Below, piece after piece: positions 27,672-37,021 of a DNA stretch of 64,000 bases. The stretch covers positions 3,420,001 through 3,484,000 of the forward strand of contig NZ_CP034909.1 in the NCBI RefSeq assembly GCF_008932245.1. The letters run 5' to 3'. This DNA is from Sinorhizobium alkalisoli. Its GTDB lineage: Bacteria; Pseudomonadota; Alphaproteobacteria; Rhizobiales; Rhizobiaceae. The position numbers were made by a program, and so were the translations under genes. Numbering within the stretch: the first letter of the stretch is position 1; each line of letters begins with the position of its first letter. Below the pieces are notes generated by a model. It saw only the letters and a list, made by a program, of their open reading frames with translations. It had not been told where the DNA came from and searched no databases.

Positions 27672-28688
27672 ATGGGCCGCCGCGACGTCATAGCCATAGG
27701 GGGGTCGCTGGGCTCGGTCGATGCCGTCAAGCAGCTTCTTCGTGATCTTCCTGCCGATTTTGATGCCGCTGTTTTCGTCGTCATTCATGTCGGCGCCAGC
27801 GGCAAGGATTTGCTTGCCGGAATATTCAACGATCGCGCGGCGATCCCCGTGCGCACCGCGACCGATGGCGAACCGGTACAGCCCGGCCGCGCCTACGTTG
27901 CGCCCGCGGATAACCATCTCCTCGTTATGGACGGCACTGTGCGATTGGGCCGCGGCCCGCGCGAAAATCTTGCCCGACCGGCGGTCGATCCTCTCTTTCG
28001 TTCTGTCGGCATGAGTTTCGGCCCGGGAGCGATCGGTCTCATCCTTACGGGAATGTTGAACGATGGGGCCGCGGGACTGGCCGACCTCAAGCGATGCGGC
28101 GGCGTAGCCGTGGTCCAGAACCCGGCGGATGCCGTTGCTCCCGACATGCCGCTTGGAGCGCTCTCGGCGGCGGAGGTCGATTATCGCGCTCCGCTCTCGG
28201 ACCTGCCGTCGTTGCTTGCCAAGCTGGCCGGCGAAGAAGCAGGGCAGGCGGTGCCCGTGCCGGACGATGTTCGGTTGGAGGTCGATATCGCCCTCGGCCG
28301 CCGCGCCGACCCCGCGAAGATCAGTGTCATTGCCGACCCGGTGCAATTGTCGTGTCCCGCCTGTGGCGGGGTTCTTTCGCAGGTGAGATGATCGCCGCCA
28401 TTGCGGTTCCGCTGTCAGGTCGGACATGCATTCACCTCCTCAATACTGGCGGAGACGAGCGAGAATACCGTCGACGAGGCGATGAGGACCGCGCTTCGGA
28501 TTATCGAGGAACGCGTGACGCTCAGCGAGAAGATGGCCGATGACGCGCGCCGCAGCGGCCTGGACGCGGCCGAAGCCGCGTACCGACGGCGGGCCGAGGA
28601 AGCCCGTGAGCATGCGGAGGTGCTGCGTCGCACCTTGATCGAAAAGAAAGCGGCACCGCCGGCCGATGAAGTCGAGACGGCGGAGTAG
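27672..28688 (+). pseudogene. CheB-like methylesterase, interrupted by in-frame TGA
   Basis: From the ATG at 27672 (GGAG eight bases before) the frame encodes a CheB methylesterase domain with IGGSLGSVDA, VIHVGASG and GMLNDGAAG, and then a CPACGG segment. A TGA at 28389-28391 stops it after 239 codons. The same frame continues without shift as SPPLRFRCQVGHAFTSSIL and a helical DEAMRTALRIIEER tail to 28688, which is the normal C-terminal part of this two-domain family. So one nonsense codon splits an otherwise intact gene of about 338 codons. The N-terminal product might still be active. The interruption separates the two halves of a Cys-rich, zinc-ribbon-like region. Confidence 0.8.
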
Positions 28689-28751
28689 GGAATTTATGTC
28701 CGGCCGAAATCGTCTAGCGCATCCGCCAGAAAGCTCGATGCGCTGTAGCGT

Positions 28752-31700
28752 CTAGTGCGCCTCGTCCCAGTTGTGTGCTGCGCGCGCGTCGACTTTCAGC
28801 GGCACCTTCATGCTCAGCGCCGGCATCGCGGCGTTCTCCATCACCGAGACGATCACCGGAATGGCGCGCTCGATCTCGCCGTCCTCCACCTCGAAGATCA
28901 GTTCGTCGTGAACCTGAAGCAGCATTCGGGCGGTAAGCTTCGCCTCCTCGAGCGCCGGCTCCATCTTGACCATGGCCCGGCGGATGACGTCGGCGGCTGA
29001 CCCCTGGATCGGGGCGTTGATCGCGGCGCGTTCGTTGAAGGCGCGCATCGAGGGGTTGGAGGAGCGGATATCCGGATAATGGGCTCGACGCCCGAAGATC
29101 GTTTCCACATACCCGTGCTCGCGCGCGAAGGCCTTGGTGCTCTCCATGTAGTCGCGGATGCCGGGGAAGCGCTCGAAATACCGCTTGATGTAATCGCCCG
29201 CTTCCGACCGTTCGATCGACAGCTGGTTTGCGAGGCCGAAGGCGGATATGCCGTAGATGATGCCGAAATTGATCGCCTTGGCGCGGCGGCGGATCTCGCT
29301 TGGCATGCCTTCGACAGGAACGCCGAACATTTCGGAGGCGGTCATCGCATGGATGTCGACCCCGTCCGCGAAGGCCTGGCGCAGCTGCGGGATGTCCGCC
29401 ACATGCGCGAGAACCCGAAGCTCGATCTGGCTGTAGTCCGCCGAGACCAGCTTATGCCCCGGCGTCGCGATGAAGGCCGTGCGGATACGGCGCCCCTCGG
29501 CGGTCCTCACCGGAATATTCTGCAGGTTCGGCTCCGAGGAGGAGAGGCGGCCGGTCGTCGTCGCGGCCAGCGCATAGCAGGTGTGGACCCGCTTCGTTTC
29601 GGGATGCACGAAACCGGGGAGCGCATCCGTATAGGTCGATTTGAGCTTGGTGAGCTGGCGCCAGTCGACAATCTTGCGCGGCAGTTCGTGGCCGATCGCG
29701 GCCAGATCCTCGAGCACCTGGGCGGAGGTCGACCACTGGCCGGTCCTGGTCTTTGAACCGCCGGGCAGGCCCATCTTGCCGAACAGGATGTCGCCGAGCT
29801 GCTTCGGCGAGCCGATGGTGAAGCTTTCGCCCGCCAGCCGGTAGATCTCGTCCTCGAGCGCCGCCGCCCCCTGCGCCAGCTCCCCGGAGAGGCGCGAGAG
29901 GATCTGGCGGTCGACGGTGATGCCGCGCTCCTCCATCCGCGCGAGAACCGCGATGAGCGGCCTTTCGAGCCGCTCGTAAACGCGCGTCAGGCCTTTGGCG
30001 GCAAGCCGCGGCTTCAGCACGTGCCACAGCCTCAGCGTGACGTCCGCATCCTCGGCCGCATAGGCGGTCGCCTTGTCGATCTCGACGAAGTCGAAGCTCA
30101 CGGCAGCCTTGCCGCTGCCGGCTATGTCCTTGTAGGCGATCGGTGTGTGGCCGAGCCAGCGTTCCGAGAGCGAATCCATCCCATGCGCGCCGGTGCCGGC
30201 ATCGAGCACATAGGACATCAGCATCGTGTCGTCGAAACTCTCGACGGTGATGCCGTGCCGCCTCATGACGAGGTAATCATATTTCAGGTTCTGCGCCACC
30301 TTGAGAACGGAAGGGTCCTCGAGAAGTATCTTTAGCCGGCTCAAGGCCTCGCCAGCCGGTACCTGGTTTTCGACGAGGCCGCCGCCCAGCAGATCGCCGA
30401 CGCCGCTCTTGTGAATGAGCGGCACATAGGCGGCACGGATCTTCGTGCCGGACGGGCCGTTACCGTAATTGGCGATCGCCAGCGAAAAGCCGACGAGATC
30501 GGCCCGCATCGGATCTAGCGAGGTCGTCTCCGTGTCGAAGCCGACAAGCCCCGCGTCGCGCCCGGCGGAAATCCAGCGGTCGAGCGTGTCGAGATCGCGG
30601 ATCGTCACATAGCTGGCAGGATCGAAGGGCGCCTTGGCGAAGATGTCGGCGCGCGTCTGCGCCAAATCCTGCGGTGTCGCCCCAGTGGCGTCGACATCGC
30701 CCCTGCCGGCGGCAAAAGATACCGCCGCCTTTGCCGCGTCTCCGCGCGGCGGGGCGGCACTCGACGAACCGGGCGACGGCGGCGGGCCGGCGGCCTCGCC
30801 GGCGTCGAGATCCGGACCATGCGCCTCGGCGCCCCACTCGACCGGCACGTGAGCCGCCTCGATCGCCTCCGCATCCGTCTCGGTGGCGGCCGCGACGCGG
30901 CGCGTCAGCGTGTTGAACTCCATCGCCTTGAGAAAGGCGATGAGCTTCGGACCGTCCTGCGAATCGAGCCTGAGATCGTCGAGGTCGACGTCGAGCGGCG
31001 TGTCCCTCTTCAAGGTGACCAGTTCGCGCGACAGCCGCGCCCTTTCGGCATTGGCGATGATCGACTCGCGCCGCTTCTGCTGCTTGATCTCGCCCGCACG
31101 GGCAAGCAGCGTGTCGAGGTCGCCATAGGCCTCCAGAAGCTGGGCTGCCGTCTTCGGTCCGATGCCGGGGATGCCCGGCACGTTGTCGGTCGAATCGCCG
31201 GTCATCGCCTGGAGGTCGATCATCTTCTCCGGCGGTACGCCCCATTTCTCGATGACGTCGGGAATGGTGATCTGCTTGTCCTTCATGCTGTCATACATCG
31301 ACACCTTCGGCGTCACGAGCTGCATGAGGTCCTTATCCGACGAGACGATCGTGACGTCGGCGCCCGCCTCCTCGGCGAGGCGCGCATAGGTGGCGATCAG
31401 ATCGTCCGCCTCATAGCCTTCCTTTTCGATGCAGGGCAGGTTGAAGGCGCGGGTGGCATGGCGAATCAGTCCGAATTGCGGGATGAGGTCTTCCGGCGGC
31501 GCGGTGCGGTTCGCCTTGTACTGGTCGTAAAGCACGTTGCGGAAGGTCTTCGAGGAATAGTCGAAGATCACCGCGAAATGCGTCGGCGTCACGCCGACGG
31601 AGGTGTCGCGCGCATCCGTCAGCAGCTTCCACAGCATGTTGCAGAAGCCGGCCACCGCATTGACCGGCAGGCCGTCCGATTTGCGGTTGAGCGGCGGGAT

Positions 31701-31766
31701 GGCGTGGAACGCCCGGAAGATGAAGCCCGAGCCGTCGACGAGGAAGAGATGATCACCATTTTTCAT
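28752..31766 (-). CDS. polA: DNA polymerase I
   Basis: The 1004-residue enzyme fills gaps and removes primers during replication and repair. It has the 5'-nuclease domain (about 1-290), a proofreading 3'-5' exonuclease with intact FDTETTSLD, NLKYDYLVM and YAAEDAD, and the polymerase domain with DYSQIELRVLAH, RRRAKAINFGIIYGIS and the catalytic QVHDEL. A low-complexity Ala/Pro/Gly-rich linker of roughly 70 residues (about 300-375) separates the first two domains, longer than in E. coli PolA (928 residues). It is transcribed divergently from the sRNA candidate. Confidence 0.97.
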   Translation of the reverse strand: MKNGDHLFLVDGSGFIFRAFHAIPPLNRKSDGLPVNAVAGFCNMLWKLLTDARDTSVGVTPTHFAVIFDYSSKTFRNVLYDQYKANRTAPPEDLIPQFGLIRHATRAFNLPCIEKEGYEADDLIATYARLAEEAGADVTIVSSDKDLMQLVTPKVSMYDSMKDKQITIPDVIEKWGVPPEKMIDLQAMTGDSTDNVPGIPGIGPKTAAQLLEAYGDLDTLLARAGEIKQQKRRESIIANAERARLSRELVTLKRDTPLDVDLDDLRLDSQDGPKLIAFLKAMEFNTLTRRVAAATETDAEAIEAAHVPVEWGAEAHGPDLDAGEAAGPPPSPGSSSAAPPRGDAAKAAVSFAAGRGDVDATGATPQDLAQTRADIFAKAPFDPASYVTIRDLDTLDRWISAGRDAGLVGFDTETTSLDPMRADLVGFSLAIANYGNGPSGTKIRAAYVPLIHKSGVGDLLGGGLVENQVPAGEALSRLKILLEDPSVLKVAQNLKYDYLVMRRHGITVESFDDTMLMSYVLDAGTGAHGMDSLSERWLGHTPIAYKDIAGSGKAAVSFDFVEIDKATAYAAEDADVTLRLWHVLKPRLAAKGLTRVYERLERPLIAVLARMEERGITVDRQILSRLSGELAQGAAALEDEIYRLAGESFTIGSPKQLGDILFGKMGLPGGSKTRTGQWSTSAQVLEDLAAIGHELPRKIVDWRQLTKLKSTYTDALPGFVHPETKRVHTCYALAATTTGRLSSSEPNLQNIPVRTAEGRRIRTAFIATPGHKLVSADYSQIELRVLAHVADIPQLRQAFADGVDIHAMTASEMFGVPVEGMPSEIRRRAKAINFGIIYGISAFGLANQLSIERSEAGDYIKRYFERFPGIRDYMESTKAFAREHGYVETIFGRRAHYPDIRSSNPSMRAFNERAAINAPIQGSAADVIRRAMVKMEPALEEAKLTARMLLQVHDELIFEVEDGEIERAIPVIVSVMENAAMPALSMKVPLKVDARAAHNWDEAH

Positions 31767-31947
31767 GTGGGCATGGATAGCGCGGGGGGAAAGAAAGGTC
31801 CATTGCGGTTTTGCTTGTAGCCATCGTCGGCAATCGCCATTTCCAGTGCATCGCAGCGGCCGTGGCTCTCACGCAAACGTTACGCATTTGTAATGCGCGA
31901 TTCAGTCGGGCAATCCTTGAAAAGCCACATTTGAATCCTCAAATCAT

Positions 31948-32099
31948 CGACACCGGCACCCAAATGATGCCGTCGTCTGGTGATTGGCCTGTCCCCCGCC
32001 CGCACCAGATGTGGACAAAGGCCTTATCCCCCTCTCCGGGCCTTTGTCCCGCTTTCACAAAGCCGCCACGGTGCCGCCTCCGCGCCGTGGCGGTTTTCG
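31948..32099 (+). ncRNA. Candidate small RNA, alpha-r7 (Smr7C) type
   Basis: The gap between polA and marR contains a promoter-like pair, CTTGAA at 31916-31921 and TCAAAT at 31939-31944 with 17-base spacing, and about 150 bases later a strong rho-independent terminator: CCGCCACGG (32063-32071) with CCGTGGCGG (32085-32093) and TTTT. No protein frame in it is convincing. A second stem is AAAGGCC/GGCCTTT-like around 32018-32048. In S. meliloti the trans-acting RNA Smr7C is encoded between polA and a MarR gene and is about 150 nt; position, length and terminator agree. The 5' end is inferred from the promoter. Confidence 0.7.
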
Positions 32100-32182
32100 G
32101 TTTGGCCTTGCGCGGCTTCAGGGGCGGATACTTGCCTCTTTGTAACTTGTCTTCGCCGGCGTTCGCGCGTACGCATTAGGCC

Positions 32183-32626
32183 ATGGCCTTCAATCGTATG
32201 GAATCTGCGAGCTATCTGGCCAGCCTGCTGGCAAAGAGCTTCTCTCGCGCTCTGCAGGAGCGAGGGCAGAAGCTTGGCTTCGCGCCGGGGCAGTTTCCCA
32301 TTCTGCTGGAATTATGGGCCGAGGACGGCCTCACGCAGAAGCAGTTGCTCGAGCGCATCGACGTGGAGCAGGCGACTATGGCCAACACGCTTGCCCGTAT
32401 GGAGCGCGACGGCCTCATCGTCCGCCGCAAGCACCCGAGCGACCGGCGCTCCCAGCAGATATTCCTCACCGATCGCGCCCGCGAAATCGAGGCGGCTGCG
32501 AAGGAAGCGGCCGCCGCCGCGGAGCAGTCGCTGCTTTCCGGCTTCCGCCGTTTCGAGAAGGAGCTCATGCTCGAATATATGCGCATGGCGCTCGCCAATT
32601 CGCCGCGTGGCAACGGCGCCTCCTGA
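32183..32626 (+). CDS. MarR-family transcriptional regulator
   Basis: The 147-residue protein has the winged helix-turn-helix of MarR regulators in its middle (LTQKQLLERIDVEQATMANTL region at about residues 50-70, wing RKHPSDRRSQQIFLT) and helices for dimerisation at both ends. It probably represses a nearby or its own promoter and responds to an aromatic or oxidative signal; no ligand can be predicted. It stands 117 bases before the M20 peptidase gene and may be co-transcribed with it. Confidence 0.92.
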   Translation: MAFNRMESASYLASLLAKSFSRALQERGQKLGFAPGQFPILLELWAEDGLTQKQLLERIDVEQATMANTLARMERDGLIVRRKHPSDRRSQQIFLTDRAREIEAAAKEAAAAAEQSLLSGFRRFEKELMLEYMRMALANSPRGNGAS

Positions 32627-32743
32627 GGCCGCCCTCCATCCCTCGCAAGTCCTTGAACCCATCTTTCGTGCTCGCCGAAAAGGCGGTTCCGCCTTTAGGG
32701 CCGATGCGCTAGGTTCGCCGGCGACACCCACCCAAGGATTCGC

Positions 32744-34135
32744 ATGATGGCAGATATCACCCCGGTCCTCGAACGCGCAGACGCAAATCTCCCGGAAAGC
32801 CTCGAACGCCTCTTCGACCTCCTCCGCATGAAGTCGATCTCCACCGATCCGGCCTACAAGACCGAATGCCGCAAGGCGGCCGAGTGGCTGGCCCGGGAGT
32901 TGCAGGCGCTCGGCTTCGATGCCGCCGTGCGCGACACGCCCGGCCATCCGATGGTCGTCGGCCATCACCCCGGCGAAAGGCCGGACGCACCGCATCTGCT
33001 CTTCTATGGCCATTACGACGTGCAGCCGGTCGATCCGCTGGAGCTTTGGGAAGCGCCGCCTTTCGAACCGGGGTTCAAGGAGGTGGAGCCCGGCCGAAAG
33101 GTTATCACCGGCCGGGGCACGTCCGACGACAAGGGGCAGTTGATGACTTTCGTCGAGGCGCTGCGCGCCTATAAGGAGACCAAAGGGGCGCTTCCCTGCC
33201 GAATCACCATTCTCTTCGAGGGCGAGGAGGAGTCCGGCTCGCCGTCGCTCAAGCCCTTCCTCGAGGCCAATGCCGATGAACTCAAGGCCGACTACGCGCT
33301 GATCTGCGACACCGGCATGTGGGACCGCGAAACGCCGGCGATCTCGGCGGGGCTGCGCGGCCTGGTCGGCGAGGAGATCATCGTCCGGGCGGCGGATCGC
33401 GATCTGCATTCCGGCCTTTACGGCGGTGCGGCGGCAAACCCGATCCATATCCTCGCCGACATCCTGGCCGGGCTGCACGACGAGACCGGCCGCGTCACGC
33501 TCGAGGGTTTTTACGAAGGCGTCGAAGAAACGCCCGCCGAGGTCAAGGCGACCTGGGAAAACCTCGAGAGTGCGGCGGAGAAGCTTCTCGGCGAGGTCGG
33601 GCTCTCCGTGCCTTCCGGCGAAAAGGGCCGATCGGTGCTCGAACTGACCTGGGCACGCCCGACGGCGGAGGTCAACGGCATTGTCGGCGGCTATACGGGC
33701 GATGGCTTCAAGACGGTAATTGCGGCCCAGGCCTCCGCCAAGGTTTCGTTTCGCCTCGTCGGCAGCCAGGATCCGGTGAAGATCCGTGAGAGCTTCCGCG
33801 CCCATGTGCGCGCTGGAATCCCGGCGGACTGCTCCGTCGAGTTCCACCCGCACGGCGCTTCGCCGGCGATCCACCTGGCTTACGATTCGGCGCTGCTCAA
33901 CACGGCCAAGGCCGCGCTTTCGCAAGAATGGCCGAAGCCCGCCGTCGTCATCGGCATGGGCGGGTCGATCCCGATCGTCGGCGATTTCCAGAGCATGCTC
34001 GGCATGGAATCTCTGCTCGTCGGTTTCGCCCTTGCCGACGACCGCATTCACTCGCCGAACGAGAAATACGAGCTTGCATCCTTCCACAAGGGCATCCGCT
34101 CCTGGATCCGCATATTGGACGCGCTGGCGGCGTGA
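32744..34135 (+). CDS. M20-family metallopeptidase (dipeptidase)
   Basis: The 463-residue cytoplasmic enzyme has the M20 zinc-site motifs FYGHYDVQP (first His and Asp), GRGTSDDKGQ (bridging Asp), EGEEESGS (catalytic Glu pair) and CDTGMWD, plus the dimerisation lid with DLHSGLYGG. These fit the ArgE/DapE/CPG2 superfamily, subgroup of dipeptidases acting on unmodified or acylated dipeptides. The exact substrate is unknown. Two ATGs lie in a row at the start; the second (32747) could be used instead. Confidence 0.92.
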   Translation: MMADITPVLERADANLPESLERLFDLLRMKSISTDPAYKTECRKAAEWLARELQALGFDAAVRDTPGHPMVVGHHPGERPDAPHLLFYGHYDVQPVDPLELWEAPPFEPGFKEVEPGRKVITGRGTSDDKGQLMTFVEALRAYKETKGALPCRITILFEGEEESGSPSLKPFLEANADELKADYALICDTGMWDRETPAISAGLRGLVGEEIIVRAADRDLHSGLYGGAAANPIHILADILAGLHDETGRVTLEGFYEGVEETPAEVKATWENLESAAEKLLGEVGLSVPSGEKGRSVLELTWARPTAEVNGIVGGYTGDGFKTVIAAQASAKVSFRLVGSQDPVKIRESFRAHVRAGIPADCSVEFHPHGASPAIHLAYDSALLNTAKAALSQEWPKPAVVIGMGGSIPIVGDFQSMLGMESLLVGFALADDRIHSPNEKYELASFHKGIRSWIRILDALAA

Positions 34136-34403
34136 GCCCGCGTGGCCCACTGCGCCGCGCACTTCCCAATGCGGCCAACAAACTCATGGGAGCGCGCGAT
34201 GGCGTGATCGCTGCTTGACCTGCAGCGTGTGGGATGCTTCCCTTTTTAGAACAAACAAGAATGGGTACCGGGCTATTGGCAAGGGCGACCGAAAAAACGC
34301 GCTCCGGGCGCGATCTTTTCAAAATGCAGCGCGAAGATGACGGTTCCGGCCTCGCTCCGACCCGTGGTGGCCTCTTCGATCCAGCCCGTGAACCGATGCC
34401 GGT

Positions 34404-35351
34404 ATGAAACGGGTGCAGAGATATTTCTGGCCCGTTGTCGGGCTGGCGGCGATTCTCCTGTCGGTAAATGCGCTCTATCACGAGCTGCGCGGCCTCTCCC
34501 TCGACGCGTTCATCGCGAGTTTCCAGGCCATATCCTTGCGCAGCTGGCTGCTGGCGATCGGGTCGACCCTGATCGCCTATGCGGCGCTGGCCCTCTATGA
34601 CCGGCTGGCCCTCGACCATCTCGGCCACCGCATCTCGCTTTGGTTCATCACGGTGTGCTCGTTCACGACTTACGCGCTGTCGCACAATCTCGGCGCATCG
34701 GTGTTTTCCGGGGCGGTGGTGCGCTATCGGGCCTATCGGTCGAAGGGACTGACGCCCGGCGAAATCGGGGTGCTCGTCGCCTTCTGCTCATTCACCTTCG
34801 CCCTCGGCACGCTGATGCTGTCGGCGATCGTGCTGCTGTTGAGGCCCAACATCATCGAGCGTTTCTCGGAGTTCCTGCCGATCGAGATGTCGCTGACGAC
34901 CGGCGGCCTCATCCTCGCGCTCATCGGCCTCTATGTCCTGGGAAGCCTGATCGGGCTACGGCCGGTGCACACGCGCTGGTTCCAGCTGCAATATCCCCGG
35001 CCTTCGATCGTCGCGAGGCAGCTGATCATCGCTCCGGTCGAACTTCTCGGCGCCGCGGGGATCATCTATTTCGCGCTGCCGGAGGCCGCCAATCCGGGCT
35101 ATATCGTCGTCCTCGGGATATTCCTCGCCTCCTTCTCGGCCGCCCTGCTCTCGCATGCGCCGGGCGGCCTCGGCGTGCTCGAACTGGTCTTCATAGCCGC
35201 CTTGCCGGAGGTCGACCCCGCCGACGTGCTCGCCGCGCTCGCGATCTTCCGCTTGCTCTACCTGCTTATCCCCTTCGTCATGGCGCTTGTCGTCATCTTC
35301 GTCTTCGAGCACTCGCGACTTCTCGAGCAGCGAAACGAAACGGGGCCGTAG
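34404..35351 (+). CDS. Lysylphosphatidylglycerol synthase-like membrane protein (UPF0104)
   Basis: The 315-residue protein has about eight transmembrane helices and matches the membrane part of lysyl-phosphatidylglycerol synthetases/flippases (UPF0104, YbhN-like), including the SHNLGASVFSGAVVRYRAY and HAPGGLGVLELVF motifs. It lacks the cytoplasmic aminoacyl transferase domain, so it cannot make lysyl-lipid itself and may be a lipid flippase or transporter. The 268 bases before it contain no gene. It runs toward pepA. Confidence 0.87.
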   Translation: MKRVQRYFWPVVGLAAILLSVNALYHELRGLSLDAFIASFQAISLRSWLLAIGSTLIAYAALALYDRLALDHLGHRISLWFITVCSFTTYALSHNLGASVFSGAVVRYRAYRSKGLTPGEIGVLVAFCSFTFALGTLMLSAIVLLLRPNIIERFSEFLPIEMSLTTGGLILALIGLYVLGSLIGLRPVHTRWFQLQYPRPSIVARQLIIAPVELLGAAGIIYFALPEAANPGYIVVLGIFLASFSAALLSHAPGGLGVLELVFIAALPEVDPADVLAALAIFRLLYLLIPFVMALVVIFVFEHSRLLEQRNETGP

Positions 35352-35407
35352 GCCGCCTGCGGCGCGGTCTTATCAGGCGTGCAAAGGTTCGTTGCAGGCG
35401 ACGCCAC

Positions 35408-36799
35408 CTACCCGGCGATCCGGCGGATATGGTGATAGAGCGCCCGAATCGCCTGGGCCTCGCCGCCGACCGGCGAATGCGGACGCTCCGCCTGAGCCCA
35501 GCCGAAGATGTCGAAATGTACCCAGCTCCTGGCATTCGTGACGAAGCGCTTTAGGAACAGCGCTGCGGTGATCGAACCGGCCATGCCGCCCGAGGGAGCG
35601 TTGGTCAGATCCGCGATGCGGGCGGAAATGTCCTTGTCGTAGCCCATATGGAGCGGCATGCGCCACATCGGGTCGTCGGCCGTAAGGCTTGCCTCGGTCA
35701 GGTCCTGCGCCAGTTCTTCGTCGTCGGTGAAGAAGGGCGGCAGATCGGGGCCGAGCGCAACGCGGGCCGCACCCGTCAGCGTCGCCATGTCGACGATGAG
35801 GTCGGACGTCTCCTCGTCGGCATAGGCGAGCGCATCGGCCAGGATCAGCCGGCCCTCGGCATCGGTGTTGTCGATCTGCACCGTCAGGCCCTTGCGGCTC
35901 CTGTAGATGTCGCCCGGACGGAAGGCGTTGGAGGAAATCGAATTCTCGACGACGGGAATGATCAGGCGCAGGTCGACCTTCAGCTTCGCGTCCATGATCA
36001 TCAGCGCCAGGCCCATGACATTGGCAGCGCCGCCCATGTCCTTCTTCATCAGGAGCATCGAGGAGGCCGGCTTGATGTCGAGGCCGCCCGTGTCGAAGCA
36101 GACGCCCTTGCCGACGAGCGTTACCCGCCTGTGGCCCTTCTTGCCCCAGCGCAATTCCAGAAGCCGCGGCGCTTCGGCGCTGGCGCGGCCGACCGTGTGC
36201 ACCAGCGGGAAATTCTGCGTGAGCAAGGCTTCGCCTGATATCACCGAGACGTCCGCCTTGTAGTGGCCGGCGAGAGCGCGGAAGGCTGCCTCCAGCGCCT
36301 CCGGTCCGAGGTCGTTGGTCGGCGTATTGATGAGGTCGCGCGCCAGAAAGACGCCGGCGAGCTGCCGTTTGATGTCGCTGGCGTCCGCATCGGCCGGTAT
36401 CGACAGCGTCGGCGCCTCCGCCTTCGGCTTCTTGTAGCGCTCGAAACGGTAGGAGCCGAGGCCATAGCCGAGCGCCAGCCGATTCGCGGTCAAGGGCGCC
36501 GTCTCTATATGCCATTTGCCGGCCGGCAGCGCGCGGGCGAGCTTGCCCGTCAGGAAAGGCGCGTCGGAGGGATTGGAGCCGAGACCGAACAGCGCGCCGC
36601 CAAGATGGCCGTCTGCCGAGGGAATGAGGAGTACCGCACCGCGTTCCGCCTTGAACCCGGCCTTGCGCGCCCAGTCGAGGGCGATCGGGTCGATCGATCC
36701 CGTCTCGATATGCGCCGGCGTCACCGCGAAGATCGGCAGCGTCTTGCCGTTGCCGGTGCTGAACGGCGACGGCCGTTCGATGAATTGATAGGGGGCCAT
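35408..36799 (-). CDS. pepA: Leucyl aminopeptidase, M17 family
   Basis: The 463-residue enzyme removes N-terminal residues from peptides. The two-metal active site is intact: LVGKGVCFDTGG with the first Lys and Asp, MKKDMGGAAN, and NTDAEGRL which is the family signature, followed by ADALAYADE. The N-terminal domain is typical and the length is a little short of E. coli PepA (503). It forms a divergent pair with tadD, and a CtrA-like box lies between them. Confidence 0.94.
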   Translation of the reverse strand: MAPYQFIERPSPFSTGNGKTLPIFAVTPAHIETGSIDPIALDWARKAGFKAERGAVLLIPSADGHLGGALFGLGSNPSDAPFLTGKLARALPAGKWHIETAPLTANRLALGYGLGSYRFERYKKPKAEAPTLSIPADADASDIKRQLAGVFLARDLINTPTNDLGPEALEAAFRALAGHYKADVSVISGEALLTQNFPLVHTVGRASAEAPRLLELRWGKKGHRRVTLVGKGVCFDTGGLDIKPASSMLLMKKDMGGAANVMGLALMIMDAKLKVDLRLIIPVVENSISSNAFRPGDIYRSRKGLTVQIDNTDAEGRLILADALAYADEETSDLIVDMATLTGAARVALGPDLPPFFTDDEELAQDLTEASLTADDPMWRMPLHMGYDKDISARIADLTNAPSGGMAGSITAALFLKRFVTNARSWVHFDIFGWAQAERPHSPVGGEAQAIRALYHHIRRIAG

Positions 36800-36833
36800 G
36801 GACTTCCTCGATTGGTGGTATGGATCGATGCGA

Positions 36834-36848
36834 TTAACGCTCTGTTAG
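36834..36848. promoter_or_regulatory. CtrA-type box before tadD
   Basis: TTAA-CGCTCTG-TTAG matches the CtrA consensus TTAA-N7-TTAA at seven of eight positions, and another GTTAAC half-site follows at 36850-36855. It lies in the 222-base gap between pepA and tadD, about 175 bases before the tadD start. It suggests cell-cycle control of this pilus gene. Confidence 0.6.
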
Positions 36849-37021
36849 GGTTAACAGATTATTGCTGGAGTGAAAGTTGCGCCGTCGTTGTTGGAGTTCC
36901 GGGGCGAAGCGATCGGGGGCGGGCAAGGGTAAGCGGCCACTGGCCTGCAGCCGCTCTGAACACTTGGAATCGATCACGATGTTTCGGTTTTGCCTGAAAT
37001 CGTGGTCCGGGGCACCGACTG

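Noticed and set aside
28389..28391. Selenocysteine codon in the CheB-like gene
   Set aside because: The TGA lies between Cys-containing motifs, but the aligned position in relatives is not Cys as far as I recall, no SECIS-like stem is evident just after it, and CheB-like proteins are not known selenoproteins.
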